From Mesorhizobium sophorae (GTDB lineage: Bacteria > Pseudomonadota > Alphaproteobacteria > Rhizobiales > Rhizobiaceae), in assembly GCF_002270415.1 (NCBI RefSeq), contig NZ_NNRI01000022.1:620001-684000 (forward strand): a stretch of DNA of 64,000 nt. Direction: 5' to 3'. How positions within the stretch are numbered: position 1 is the stretch's first letter; every line of letters starts with the position of its first letter. Shown one piece after another: positions 1 through 8,998 of the stretch. The notes beneath the pieces were generated by a model that was given only the letters and a program-made list of their open reading frames with translations, made no database searches and was not told where the DNA came from. Made by a program: the position numbers and the translations under genes.

Positions 1-1
1 C

Positions 2-238
2 TTCGCCCGCTTTCTCGCCGTGGTGGAGAAGATCGACCAGGTCATCGAATGCCATCTTGTGTCTGGCGGCTACGACTATTTGATGAAATTCGTGACCGCC
101 GGCATCGGTGAGTACCAGACGATCATGGAGCGGCTGACCGACATGGACATCGGCATCGACAAGTATTTCAGCTTCGTGGTGCTCAAGTCTCCCATCGTCA
201 AGGCGCACATGCCGCTGCCCAGCCTGTTTCCCAGATGA
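2..238 (+). CDS. Lrp/AsnC family regulator, C-terminal fragment
   Basis: An open frame enters from the left edge and ends at the TGA at 236-238. The visible 78 residues (RFLAVVEKIDQVIECHLV, then GGYDYLMKF and VVLKSPIVK) match the C-terminal ligand-binding (RAM/AsnC) domain of Lrp-type regulators. The DNA-binding N-terminus lies outside the window. The gene converges on the peptide ABC operon 41 bp away. Lrp-type regulators often control neighbouring amino-acid or amine catabolic genes, so it may regulate the cluster that follows; that link is inference. Confidence 0.85.
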   Translation, partial: FARFLAVVEKIDQVIECHLVSGGYDYLMKFVTAGIGEYQTIMERLTDMDIGIDKYFSFVVLKSPIVKAHMPLPSLFPR

Positions 239-279
239 GGCGGCTGCTTCCTGAAACGGGGGCCCTTTTTTCGATGTAG

Positions 280-1935
280 TCAGCGGTGGCCGTACTGGCT
301 GACGAGCTCGGGGTCGCGGACGAGGCCGTCCAGCCAGGTCGGGTCAAGCTTCGGCACCGAGGAGAACAGAAGCTTGGAATAGGGGTGGGTGGGAGCCGTC
401 AGCTTGTCTGGCGTGATCTGCTCCACCCGTTCCCCGTTGTACATGACCATGATCTCGTCGCAGATGGCCTCGACGACGGAGAGGTCGTGGCTGATGAAGA
501 TGTAGGAGAGTCCCAGCTCGCGCTGCAGCTCCTTGAGCAGCTCGATCACGGCAGACGCCACCACCGTGTCGAGGGCCGAGGTGATTTCGTCGCAGATGAT
601 CAGCTTGGGGTTGGCCGCCAGCGCGCGTGCGAAATTCACGCGCTGCTTCTGGCCGCCAGAGAGCTCCGATGGGTGACGGTAGCGCAAGCCCCTTGGCAAG
701 CGCACCATGTCGAGCAGCTCGTCGACGCGCTTCGCGCGCGCCTGCCTGTCGAGCCGGTGATAGAAGGCCAGCGGACGAGAGATGATGTCTTCCACCGGCT
801 TGGCCGGATTAAGCGCGGTATCGGCATACTGGAACACGATCTGCATCTCGCGCAGCTGGTCCTGACTGCGTTTCCTGGCGGCGCGCTGCAGGTCCTTGCC
901 GTCGAAGACGATGTCGCCGGTCGCAGCAGGATGGATGCCTGCGATAACGCGCGCCAGGGTCGATTTTCCGCAGCCGGATTCGCCGATGACGCCGAGATTG
1001 CGCCCCTTCTCGACGACCAGGCTGACGGAATCGACCGCGCGGATGAGTGGCAGTCCGTCATCCCGAACCGGGCCGTAGCCGGCCGTCACATTGTCGATAC
1101 GAAGCAGCTGCTTGGTCGCGGCATCTGCGTCCGCATGTGCTTGCCGCGGCTTCGGTTCGAAAGCGGCCAGCAGTTCGCGCGTATAGGGATGCTGGGCAGC
1201 CGAAAGGATTGCCGCGGTAGTGCCGGTCTCCTGCACTTCGCCGCCCTTCAGCACCACGATGCGGTCGGCGATCTGGGCGACGACCGCGAGGTCATGGGAA
1301 ACATAGACACCCGCCACGCCGCCCGCCCGCATGACCGACTTGAATGCCTTCAGCACGTCGATCTGCGTCGTCACGTCGAGTGCCGTCGTCGGCTCGTCGA
1401 AGATGACCAGCTTGGGATCGCTGATGAGCGCCATGGCCGCCGACAGCCGCTGCAACTGCCCGCCCGAAACCTGGTGCGGATAACGGGTACCGATCCCTTC
1501 CGGGTCGGGCAGCGACAAGGCCCTGAACAGCTCGACCGCGCGCTGCCGCGCCTGTTCGGGCGGCATCAGCTTGTGGATCCGCGTGACCTCGATGACCTGC
1601 TCCATGATTGTGGAGGAGGGGTTGAACGAGGCGGCTGCGCTTTGCGGGACATAGGCGATGTCGGTGCCGCGCAGCCTGGCGCGTTCCTTTTCGGAAAGGG
1701 TAGCCATGTTCTTGCCGCCAACATTGATCTCGCCGCTGGTGATCCGGCAGCCGGGCCGCGCATAGCCCATCAGCGAGAGCGCCACCGTGGTCTTGCCGGA
1801 GCCGCTTTCTCCGATCAGGGCGACGATCTCGCCGTCGGCGATGTCGAGGCTGACGCCCTTGATGATTTCGACAAGTCGTCCGGAGTCGGTTTTCGCCTCG
1901 ATCCGCAGGTTCCTGACCTCGACGAGATTGCTCAT
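280..1935 (-). CDS. Dpp/Opp-type ABC transporter, fused double ATP-binding protein
   Basis: This 551-aa protein energises peptide- or opine-type uptake at the inner membrane face. It holds two complete ABC domains in tandem, a DppD-DppF fusion. The first has Walker A IGESGSGKTT and signature VSGGQ; the second has IGESGCGKST and LSGGQKQR, each followed by a Walker B (LVIFDEPT, LIICDEIT). The start at 1935 (MSNLVEVRNL) is chosen because it gives a 4-bp ATGA overlap with the upstream permease and begins the ABC fold. It is the last gene of the operon SBP-permease-permease-ATPase. The substrate cannot be told from sequence. Confidence 0.93.
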   Translation of the reverse strand: MSNLVEVRNLRIEAKTDSGRLVEIIKGVSLDIADGEIVALIGESGSGKTTVALSLMGYARPGCRITSGEINVGGKNMATLSEKERARLRGTDIAYVPQSAAASFNPSSTIMEQVIEVTRIHKLMPPEQARQRAVELFRALSLPDPEGIGTRYPHQVSGGQLQRLSAAMALISDPKLVIFDEPTTALDVTTQIDVLKAFKSVMRAGGVAGVYVSHDLAVVAQIADRIVVLKGGEVQETGTTAAILSAAQHPYTRELLAAFEPKPRQAHADADAATKQLLRIDNVTAGYGPVRDDGLPLIRAVDSVSLVVEKGRNLGVIGESGCGKSTLARVIAGIHPAATGDIVFDGKDLQRAARKRSQDQLREMQIVFQYADTALNPAKPVEDIISRPLAFYHRLDRQARAKRVDELLDMVRLPRGLRYRHPSELSGGQKQRVNFARALAANPKLIICDEITSALDTVVASAVIELLKELQRELGLSYIFISHDLSVVEAICDEIMVMYNGERVEQITPDKLTAPTHPYSKLLFSSVPKLDPTWLDGLVRDPELVSQYGHR

Positions 1936-2783
1936 GCGTCCCGGTCCCTGATCTTCTGCGGCAGGTTGTCGATCAGCAGGTTGACGCTGATGGTGAGGCT
2001 GGCGATTGCCAACGACGGCACGATAACGGCGGGGGCCGCGAAAGGCAGGCCGCCGATGTTCTCGCGCACCAGCGCGCCCCAGTCGGCGAGCGGCGGCTGG
2101 AGACCGAGTCCCAGGAAGGACAGGCCGGAGAGTAAAAGCACGATGAAGACGAAGCGCAGGCCGAAGTCGGCCAGCACCGGGCGGATGATGTTGGGCAGGA
2201 TTTCGGACCCGATAAGGTAGAGGGTGCTCTCGCCGCGGACACGGGCGACGGTGATGAAGTCCATGGTGTTGATGTTGACGGCGAGCGCGCGCGCAAAGCG
2301 GTAGGCGCCGGGGATATAGATGACGGCCAGCGTCAGAATCAGCACCGGGATCGACGAGCCGACCGCGGCGACGACCACAAGGCCGAACAGCTTGCTGGGG
2401 ATGGAGTTCATGGCGTCCAGGAAGCGGCTGAGGCAGGTGTCGAGCCAGCCACCGGTGACGGCCGCAATCATCCCCAGCACGACGCCCGAAAAACAGGCGA
2501 TGGAGACGGCGGCGAGCGATATGCCGACGGTGTAGCGGGCGCCCATCAGAACTCGTGAGAGCATATCGCGCCCAAGATAGTCCGAGCCGAGCCACAGTCC
2601 CTGGCGCATCGGGCCGAAATAGTCGTCGTCGACTATGTCGCCGATCGAATGGGGAATCACGTAGGGCGCAAGGATCGCGACGAGCGTCCAAGCCAGGATG
2701 ACCAGCGCGGCCACGACGCCCACGAGGCTGTAGCTGTGGCCCAGGAAGGACCGCCGGGAGGTTGTCACGCGCCCTGTCGTCAT
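1932..2783 (-). CDS. Dpp/Opp-type ABC transporter permease (DppC-like)
   Basis: This 283-aa inner-membrane permease has an N-terminal membrane segment (VVAALVILAWTLVAILAPYV), the extracytoplasmic DYLGRD motif usual in DppC-type proteins, and four to five further hydrophobic segments. The EAA-type loop is seen around ARVRGESTLYLIGSEILPN, and the end (LSFLGLGLQPPLADWG) is typical of DppC. It overlaps the preceding permease by 4 bp and the ATPase gene by 4 bp, so the genes are likely translationally coupled. It pairs with the DppB-like subunit encoded just upstream. Confidence 0.93.
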   Translation of the reverse strand: MTTGRVTTSRRSFLGHSYSLVGVVAALVILAWTLVAILAPYVIPHSIGDIVDDDYFGPMRQGLWLGSDYLGRDMLSRVLMGARYTVGISLAAVSIACFSGVVLGMIAAVTGGWLDTCLSRFLDAMNSIPSKLFGLVVVAAVGSSIPVLILTLAVIYIPGAYRFARALAVNINTMDFITVARVRGESTLYLIGSEILPNIIRPVLADFGLRFVFIVLLLSGLSFLGLGLQPPLADWGALVRENIGGLPFAAPAVIVPSLAIASLTISVNLLIDNLPQKIRDRDA

Positions 2784-3730
2784 CTGAGCCTCGGGTTGGA
2801 CATGATGGCGACGACGTCAGCGGCGGTGATGAGAAAGAGATAGCCGAGGCAGAAGATCATCGCGCAGCTCTGGATCAGCGGCAGGTCGCGGGTGGCGACC
2901 GCATCGACCATCAGCTTGGCGATGCCGGGATAGTTGAAGATCGTCTCGACGATGATGACGCCGCCGACCAGATAGGAAAGCGAAAGCGCTACCGCGTTGA
3001 CGATCGGCCCGAGCGCATTAGGGAGCGCGTGCCTCAGGACCATGCGGCTGCGCGAGGCGCCTTTCAGAAGCGCCATCTCGACATAAGGCGTGGAGAGCGT
3101 CTCGATCACCGCGGCGCGGGTCATGCGGATCATCTGGGCGGAGATGACGAAGGTGAGCGTGATCACCGGCATTGCATAGATGCGCACGAGATCGGTCAGC
3201 GAATGCGCCTCGTTGACCGAGGACAGCGCCGGCAGCCATTTGAGATAAACGGCGAAGAGCAGGACCGCGAGGGTCGCGACCATGAATTCCGGCACGGAGA
3301 TGACGCCGATCGACAGGATGGTGACCGTGCGGTCGTAGACGGAGCCGCGCAACATGGCGGCGGTGATGCCGAGCGTCAGCGCCAGTGGCACCGAGAGCAG
3401 CGTGGTGATGCCGGCGAGCTTCATGGTGTTGACCAGGCGCCCGCCGATCAGCGCCGCAACAGGCATCTCGTTGGCATAGGAGGTGCCGAGGTCACCGTGG
3501 AGCAGGCCGAGAAGCCAGAGCAGGAAGCGCAGGATCGCCGGATCATTAAGATGCATAGCCTCACGCAGGCCGGCGACCGCTTCAGGAGTCGCCGCCTGGC
3601 CGAGCAGGATCGACGCGGTGTCGCCGGGTAGCATGCTGGTGGCGAAGAACACGGCGAACAGCACGATCAAAAGTGTGACGGCCGCGATCCCGAGCCGCTT
3701 CAGCACGAGGTTGAGAACCCCAGATGTCAT
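2780..3730 (-). CDS. Dpp/Opp-type ABC transporter permease (DppB-like)
   Basis: This 316-aa permease has the DppB layout: an N-terminal membrane helix (residues about 8-30), the conserved FFATSMLPGDTA segment, the GDLGTSY motif, and an EAA loop (LKGASRSRMVLRHALPNALGP). The ATG at 3730 is preferred over a start 33 bp upstream because a GGGAG Shine-Dalgarno lies 8 bases before it. It lies between the substrate-binding-protein gene and the DppC-like gene. A stem-loop at 3780-3807 separates it from the binding-protein gene and may lower its expression relative to that gene. Confidence 0.92.
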   Translation of the reverse strand: MTSGVLNLVLKRLGIAAVTLLIVLFAVFFATSMLPGDTASILLGQAATPEAVAGLREAMHLNDPAILRFLLWLLGLLHGDLGTSYANEMPVAALIGGRLVNTMKLAGITTLLSVPLALTLGITAAMLRGSVYDRTVTILSIGVISVPEFMVATLAVLLFAVYLKWLPALSSVNEAHSLTDLVRIYAMPVITLTFVISAQMIRMTRAAVIETLSTPYVEMALLKGASRSRMVLRHALPNALGPIVNAVALSLSYLVGGVIIVETIFNYPGIAKLMVDAVATRDLPLIQSCAMIFCLGYLFLITAADVVAIMSNPRLR

Positions 3731-3779
3731 GGAAGCGCTCCCTGCGGTTGTTCGGCCAAGCAATCTTGCGCAATGAACT

Positions 3780-3807
3780 GCCGGGGGCTGGCTGACCGGC
3801 CCCCGGC
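3780..3807 (-). terminator. Stem-loop between binding-protein and permease genes
   Basis: A perfect 9-bp inverted repeat (gccgggggc / gcccccggc) with a 10-base loop lies directly after the stop of the substrate-binding-protein gene. It lacks a clear T tract. Such intercistronic hairpins commonly stabilise the abundant binding-protein mRNA or attenuate transcription into the permease genes. Confidence 0.5.
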
Positions 3808-3816
3808 TGGCGTCTC

Positions 3817-5427
3817 TCAGGCTTCGAGCCAGAGATATTCCGCCATTGCGTAGCCCATCATGCCACCGAGCGGGTTCGCCTCCAAACCCTTCACCTTACT
3901 GGAGAGGGCATCCACGTTGGAAATGTAGGCCGGGATGATGGTGCCGGCCTCCTCGGAGACCATAGCCTGCATCTGGCCGTAGATCTCCTTGCGCTTGGCC
4001 TGGTCGAGCGAGCCGCGCGCCTCGATGAGCATCTTGTCGAACTTCTCGGACTTGTACTGGCTTTCGTTCCAGGGCGCGTTGGAAGCGTAGAGGAGCGAGA
4101 ACAGGATGTCCGGCGTCGGGCGCGGATTGATGTTGCCGAAATGGATCGGCGCCTTGAGCCAGTAATTGTCCCAATAGCCGTCGGCCGGGACGCGCTGGAC
4201 GTCGAGTTTCATGCCGATATCCGCGCCGGCGGCCTGGATGATCACCGCCATGTCGATCGACGAGGTCGCGGCGTCGGAAGCGATCACCGGGATGGACTGG
4301 CCGAGCAGGCCTGCCTTCTGGAAATGGAACTTCGCCTTGTCCGGGTCGAAAGCCTTCGGCTTGATGTCGGGATTGTGGAAGATGTTTGCCGGCGAGACAG
4401 GCTGGTCGTTGCCGATTTCGCCAAGGCCGCGCAATGCCGATTTGACGATCTGCTCGCGGTTGACGAGATACTTCATGCCGGCCACGAAATCGGCCTTGCT
4501 GCCCGGATCCATGTCGAGCCGGATGTTGAGGTCGGTATAGTTACCCGAGGTCGTCTTCGACAGCTCGAAGCCCTGCTGGCCGCCGATGAGCTTCATCGCG
4601 CGCGGATTGATCGAAGCCGCAAAATTGATGTCGCCGGAAAGCAGTGCGTTGACGCGGGCACTGTCGTCGCTGATGGCGATGAATTCGAAAGAGTCGAGAT
4701 AGGGCTTGCCCGACTTCCAGTAGTTCTTGTTCTTGGTGACCACCGACCGCACGCCCGGTTCGAAAGCCTCGAGCACGAAGGCGCCGGTGCCATTGCCCTT
4801 GGAGAAGTCGGTGGTGCCGTCCTGGACGATCATGAAGTGATGCAGCGCCAGGATGGTCGGGAGGTCGGCATTCGGGTCGGCGAGCGTGATTTCGACGGTC
4901 GACTTGTCTACCGCCTTGAAGCCGGTCATCTGCGCGGCGATCTTGGCGACCTTGGAGCCGACCCCTTTGTCGAGATGGCGCTTCAGCGAGTAGACGACGT
5001 CGTCGGCGGTAAGGTCCTTGCCGTCGTGGAAGGTGACGCCCTTGCGCAGCTTCACCGTCCAGGTCTTGGCGTCCTTGCTGTCGAAGCTCTCGGCCAGTTC
5101 CATCTGGGTGACGCCATCCTTGTCGAGGAAAGTCAGGCGGTTGTAGAGCGAGCAGCAGCGGACATAGTCGGTGGAGAGCGACGCCTTTGCAGGATCAAGC
5201 GTGTCGGCGGTCGATGACGACCAGCCAGCGGCTTTGAAGTTTCCGCCGGAAACCGGCTCAGCGGCGACGGCATTGGTGGCGCGGCCGAGCACCAGGCTGC
5301 CCGCGGCAACCGCGGCGCCGCCGGCCAACAGCATCTTGAGAAGTTCGCGGCGGTTCGCGCCCCGCCGAATGGCGTTTTCGACCATGGCATCGTCTGCGCT
5401 GGTCCAGTTCGTGATCTTGTCGGTCAT
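3817..5427 (-). CDS. ABC transporter substrate-binding protein, DppA/OppA family, Tat signal
   Basis: This 536-aa periplasmic protein is the first gene of the transporter operon. The N-terminus carries a twin-arginine signal (NRRELLKMLLAGGAAVAAG, RR at residues 26-27) with likely cleavage near residue 57. The mature part shows SBP_bac_5 features: WTVKLRKGVTFHDGKDLTAD, SLKRHLDKG and a C-terminal YISNVDALSSKVKGL segment. Length fits the family. Tat export suggests folding or cofactor binding in the cytoplasm, or is simply the habit of this subfamily. The ligand is unknown; the neighbours suggest an amine- or peptide-like compound. Confidence 0.93.
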   Translation of the reverse strand: MTDKITNWTSADDAMVENAIRRGANRRELLKMLLAGGAAVAAGSLVLGRATNAVAAEPVSGGNFKAAGWSSSTADTLDPAKASLSTDYVRCCSLYNRLTFLDKDGVTQMELAESFDSKDAKTWTVKLRKGVTFHDGKDLTADDVVYSLKRHLDKGVGSKVAKIAAQMTGFKAVDKSTVEITLADPNADLPTILALHHFMIVQDGTTDFSKGNGTGAFVLEAFEPGVRSVVTKNKNYWKSGKPYLDSFEFIAISDDSARVNALLSGDINFAASINPRAMKLIGGQQGFELSKTTSGNYTDLNIRLDMDPGSKADFVAGMKYLVNREQIVKSALRGLGEIGNDQPVSPANIFHNPDIKPKAFDPDKAKFHFQKAGLLGQSIPVIASDAATSSIDMAVIIQAAGADIGMKLDVQRVPADGYWDNYWLKAPIHFGNINPRPTPDILFSLLYASNAPWNESQYKSEKFDKMLIEARGSLDQAKRKEIYGQMQAMVSEEAGTIIPAYISNVDALSSKVKGLEANPLGGMMGYAMAEYLWLEA

Positions 5428-5491
5428 GTTATTCCCCTTTCTGTTTGTTTGGTCGGGATGCTCGTCTTGTTGCGGCTTTCCGGGCTTGGGC

Positions 5492-6214
5492 TCAGGTTCG
5501 TTCCTTCAGGCTTTCCCGCACGGCCGACGCCAATGCGGCCATTGAGGTGAAGTGGTAGTCCGGGGCGGTGAAGCGCTCCGGCTCGATCGTGCCGCCATAG
5601 CCCTTCTGGGCGTGCCGGCGTTCGATCCAGCAATTGGTCAGGCCAAGTGTCCTGGATATGCCGATGTCGTGATACTGGCTTTGCGCGACGTGCAGGATGT
5701 CGTCCTTGCTGTCACCCCGGGAGGCGACGAAATCAAAGACCTTCTGGAAGAACGCCGGATCCGGTTTCTCCGTTCTGATATCGTCGGCGGTAAAGGTGGC
5801 GAAGAAGGGCGATCCCAACTGCTTCTCGAAATGGTTGAGCGCCCAGCGCCGGGCATTGGTCATGGCAATCAGCTTGTGTGACTTCGCAAGCTCGGCCAAT
5901 GCCGCCGCGCTGTCGGGAAAGCCTTGCCAGGTGCTGGCGGAGTTCCGCAGGCGGACGCCGTATTTCTCCTCGGCCGGCAGGCCGAGCGGCGGCGCGATGA
6001 CCATGTAGACACGCACGAGATCGTCAGGGAACAGCCCTGCATCGGGCATGTAGCGGGCCTGCCGGTACAGGGCCAGCGCGGCTTCGCCATCGATGGAAAT
6101 GCCAGCGTCACCGGCAATCCCGGCCAGGCAGGTGGTAATGCCGCCTTCGAAGTCGATCAGCGTGCCGACGACGTCGAAGGTCATGTATTTGAATTCGCTA
6201 AAGCCCCTGGCCAA
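5492..6214 (-). CDS. HAD-family hydrolase, haloacid dehalogenase type II-like
   Basis: This 240-aa soluble hydrolase has the HAD nucleophile motif FDVVGT (Asp about residue 14), motif II in IAMTNARRW, and the motif III lysine in RTEKPDPAFF. I place the start at a TTG (6214), six bases after a strong GAGGAGAG ribosome site; an ATG at 6265 has no good site and would add 17 unconserved residues. It lies 64 bp upstream of the binding-protein gene on the same strand. A second HAD gene is at 8999. Phosphatase or dehalogenase activity cannot be decided; the second motif position is V rather than the Y usual in dehalogenases (DxYGT). Confidence 0.85.
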   Translation of the reverse strand: MARGFSEFKYMTFDVVGTLIDFEGGITTCLAGIAGDAGISIDGEAALALYRQARYMPDAGLFPDDLVRVYMVIAPPLGLPAEEKYGVRLRNSASTWQGFPDSAAALAELAKSHKLIAMTNARRWALNHFEKQLGSPFFATFTADDIRTEKPDPAFFQKVFDFVASRGDSKDDILHVAQSQYHDIGISRTLGLTNCWIERRHAQKGYGGTIEPERFTAPDYHFTSMAALASAVRESLKERT

Positions 6215-6451
6215 GACTGGCTCTCCTCTGCGCGCGGCCGAATTGCATGGTGTTGAACAGAACAAAATTCCGTGCTGTCCGGGGCGTCGGCCTTTTCAAA
6301 AGCTCGGAAATTCGGGCCTTCTGGCCTTGTCTTAAGGACAGTCTGGCACTTCCCCCGCGCTGGATTCGCCGAAAAGGCGTGAGGGGGCGGCACAAAATTG
6401 CGAAATCGTCTGCCCCGGCGCTATTTCGAAACACGCGGTATTCGTCGCCCG

Positions 6452-7825
6452 TCATGCCAGGGCCTGGCGGACATCAGCATCGTCCAATGTTTGGTCGAGC
6501 GTCCGGCGCGTGCGCTCGATGATAGCATCGATGTCGTCGTCGGTGCAGCAGAGCGGGGGAGCGTAGCCGATAACCCCATTCGCAAAGGCACGGATGATGA
6601 GACCGTTGTCCCACGCCCTGTCGAAGACACGCCGCGCCGGCATGGCCGATGCGGGAAGCGGTGTCTTCCTCCTTTTGTCGACCACCAGTTCGATCGCGGC
6701 AAGCATGCCGCGACCACGCACGTCGCCCACCAGCGGGTGGTCTCTCAGGCCCTCCAGCCCCGCCATCAGGCGAGCGCCGGCCTTGATGCCGTTCTCCAGC
6801 AGGCCGTCTTCGTAGAGCTTCAACACCTCGAGCGCGACGGCGGCGCTGACGGGATGGGCGGAATAGGTATAGCCGTGGCCGACCGCAGAAGCGCCCGCGC
6901 CATCGGCGATGACGTTGTAGACATGATCGGCCATGAATACGGCGCCCATTGGAACATAGCCCGAGGTCAGCCCCTTCGCGGTCGTCATCAAGTCGGGAAC
7001 GATGTCCTCGTCCGTGCAGGCGAAGAGAGGGCCCGTGCGGCCGAAGCCGGTGATCACCTCGTCGGCGATGAACAGGATGCCGTACTCCCGGCAGAGTTCG
7101 CGCATCGCCTTGATCCAGCCCTTCGGCGGGACGATCACACCACCCGATCCCTGGATCGGCTCGGCATAGAAGGCAGCGACCCGCTCCGGTCCGAGCTCCT
7201 CGATCTTGGCCTTCAGCGCAGCGAGCGATGCGGCGATGATCGCGTTCCCGTCCTCGCCTACGGGGTTGCGATAGGGGTAGGGCGAGGGGATCTTGTGTTG
7301 CCATTCGAAGGGAATGCCGAAACCGGCGTGAAAGGCGGGCAGGGCGGTCAGGCCCGCGCCGACCACCGACGATCCGTGATAGCCTTGTTCGATGGAAATA
7401 AACTGGTCGCGTTTCGGCTCGCCCCTGGCATTCCAATAGTAGCGAACGAAACGGATCGTGCTGTCGACCGCGTCAGACCCGCCGAGCGTGAAATAGACGT
7501 GATTGAGATCCCCGGGCGCGCGTTCGGCCAGTTCCGAGGCGAGCCGGATGGCCGGCTCCGAACCAAGGTCGAAATAGGCGGTGGCGTAGGGAAGCTCGCG
7601 CATCTGCCTAGCCGCCGCCTCGACGATGCTGTCGTGGCCGTAGCCGGCATTGACGCACCACAGCCCAGCGAAGCCGTCGACGAGTTGCTTGCCGGACGCA
7701 TCGGTCACGGTCGCACCCTTCGCCGATTTCAAGACGCGCACGCCGAGCGCCTCATGGCCGCGGTATGAGGAGACCGGATGGATGAGATGGGCGCGGTCGA
7801 GTTCGATCAGGGAATTGGCGAGCAT
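6452..7825 (-). CDS. Class III (omega-type) PLP aminotransferase
   Basis: This 457-aa transaminase of the SpuC/omega-amino acid group has FADEVITGFGRTG-type residues (seen as ADEVITGFGRTG; Asp binds the PLP ring) and the Schiff-base lysine in TTAKGLTSGYVPMGA (about residue 290). It also has IEQGYHGSS and YTYSAHPVSAA segments, as in putrescine/beta-alanine:pyruvate aminotransferases. It probably moves an amino group from a terminal amine to pyruvate or an oxo acid, giving an aldehyde for the nearby dehydrogenases. It lies 14 bp downstream of the GNAT gene and is probably cotranscribed with it. Confidence 0.92.
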   Translation of the reverse strand: MLANSLIELDRAHLIHPVSSYRGHEALGVRVLKSAKGATVTDASGKQLVDGFAGLWCVNAGYGHDSIVEAAARQMRELPYATAYFDLGSEPAIRLASELAERAPGDLNHVYFTLGGSDAVDSTIRFVRYYWNARGEPKRDQFISIEQGYHGSSVVGAGLTALPAFHAGFGIPFEWQHKIPSPYPYRNPVGEDGNAIIAASLAALKAKIEELGPERVAAFYAEPIQGSGGVIVPPKGWIKAMRELCREYGILFIADEVITGFGRTGPLFACTDEDIVPDLMTTAKGLTSGYVPMGAVFMADHVYNVIADGAGASAVGHGYTYSAHPVSAAVALEVLKLYEDGLLENGIKAGARLMAGLEGLRDHPLVGDVRGRGMLAAIELVVDKRRKTPLPASAMPARRVFDRAWDNGLIIRAFANGVIGYAPPLCCTDDDIDAIIERTRRTLDQTLDDADVRQALA

Positions 7826-7839
7826 TGTTGTCCTCCGCG

Positions 7840-8679
7840 CTAGCCGAGCGCCTGGTTGGCGAGGGCGTAAACTTTTGGCCTGGTCTGTTCCGCGCCCGTC
7901 TTGGGCGGACGGTCCATGGCCACGCCGCCGCCGGCATGGGCGAGGCCGATGTCTTCGAGCCAGCCGGCAATGCCGGTCCGACTGTCGGTATCCACACGCA
8001 GAAAGGCGCCGGGGCGCGGCGCGGCGAAGAAGCTGATCAGGGCCTTGGCGTGCGCGGCACTTCCCGCGATGACCGGACCAATCACCTCGCCGCGTCCAAA
8101 CGGGCGAATCGCGGCATAGGCTTCGATGGCGCCGTTGCGGCGGATAACCGCGAGTTGGCCGTGCTCGGCCAGCGCATCGATCAGGGCTTCGCGGTCGGCG
8201 CCATAGGCTTCGCGGTCCAGCGCTTTGATGTCCGACAGATCGTCGATGCGTGCGGCTTCCACGCCGTCGGGCGCGACGAGCTGTGCAACCGTGCCCTGAT
8301 GCTGCAGGATCGTGCCGGAGGGCACAAAGCCCAGTTTCTGATAAAGAGGCATGCCGTCAGTCGTCGCGACGAGCCGCAGCGGACGGTCGCCGGCGAGGGC
8401 GAGAGCCTGATCCATAAGCCGGCGCCCGAGCCCCTTGCCCCGCTCGTTCCTGTCGACGATCACCATGTTGATCATGGCGCAATCCGCGCCGTAGGGCGTT
8501 ACCAGGATGGTTCCGGTGACACGGCCCTCGTCGTCGAGCGCGACCGCGCCGCTTGAGAGCTGCAGCGCCATCTGCCAGTCCTGCGGGCGATGCGGCCACT
8601 TCTCCTGGCGAGAAAGCGCCACCGCTCCCTCGATATGGTCCGGCCCGAAGTCCTGGATTTCGATCTCGCCCTGCGGCAT
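7840..8679 (-). CDS. GNAT family N-acetyltransferase, two-domain (copy 1)
   Basis: This 279-aa protein has an N-terminal GNAT domain with the acetyl-CoA loop RNERGKGLGRRLM (residues about 77-89) and a C-terminal half with IRPFGRGEVIGPV, as in two-domain GNATs with a C-terminal Acetyltransf_18-type region. A paralogue is encoded on the other strand at 17805-18707; the two share WPHR..DW, RPFGRG, and the endings YALANQALG and YGLASQTLG. It lies 14 bp before the aminotransferase gene and is divergent from the HAD/FAD oxidase pair. A role in acetylating a pathway intermediate is inference. Confidence 0.85.
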   Translation of the reverse strand: MPQGEIEIQDFGPDHIEGAVALSRQEKWPHRPQDWQMALQLSSGAVALDDEGRVTGTILVTPYGADCAMINMVIVDRNERGKGLGRRLMDQALALAGDRPLRLVATTDGMPLYQKLGFVPSGTILQHQGTVAQLVAPDGVEAARIDDLSDIKALDREAYGADREALIDALAEHGQLAVIRRNGAIEAYAAIRPFGRGEVIGPVIAGSAAHAKALISFFAAPRPGAFLRVDTDSRTGIAGWLEDIGLAHAGGGVAMDRPPKTGAEQTRPKVYALANQALG

Positions 8680-8998
8680 GGGGTGTCCCTATCGTCTGAG
8701 GTTAAGTCTCGGCCATCAGCGCGCCGCAGATCATCTGAAGGCTTCGGCTTCGACAGTATCTTTCGCCGTAGCGCGAGGCGTGCGCCGCATCTTGTGCTGG
8801 CACCCTCCACGGCGGACACGCTTCACATCTCGCGCGGCGCCGCTTCGGCACGGCAGATGCTACAGCGTGCCAAACCGGATGGTGGATACGGAACTTTCTG
8901 CTTTCGGGAGGGCGATTTCGGTCAGGTGGGCCGCCACCAGCCGTCCTATGATGAAATACATCCCAGCGCGGATGTGCTTCCACCGGAGATCGACGGAC
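8680..8998. other. Divergent intergenic region without a recognised gene
   Basis: This 319-bp region separates the leftward GNAT-aminotransferase genes from the rightward HAD-oxidase genes and must hold both promoters. I found no convincing -35/-10 pair, sigma-54 site or palindrome in it. Confidence 0.4.

Noticed and set aside
239..279. GGGGGCCCTTTTTT as an intrinsic terminator after the Lrp gene
   Set aside because: The T run is good but no stem of adequate length with a loop can be drawn.
286..2220. Long 644-codon open frame on the + strand opposite the peptide ABC genes
   Set aside because: It is antisense to clear ABC ATPase and permease genes and its composition (many Arg, Asp, Gly, His) is the usual shadow of GC-rich coding DNA.
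8800..8830. TGGCACCCTCCACGG as a sigma-54 promoter before the second HAD gene
   Set aside because: The -12 element is GG rather than GC, so the essential dinucleotide is missing.
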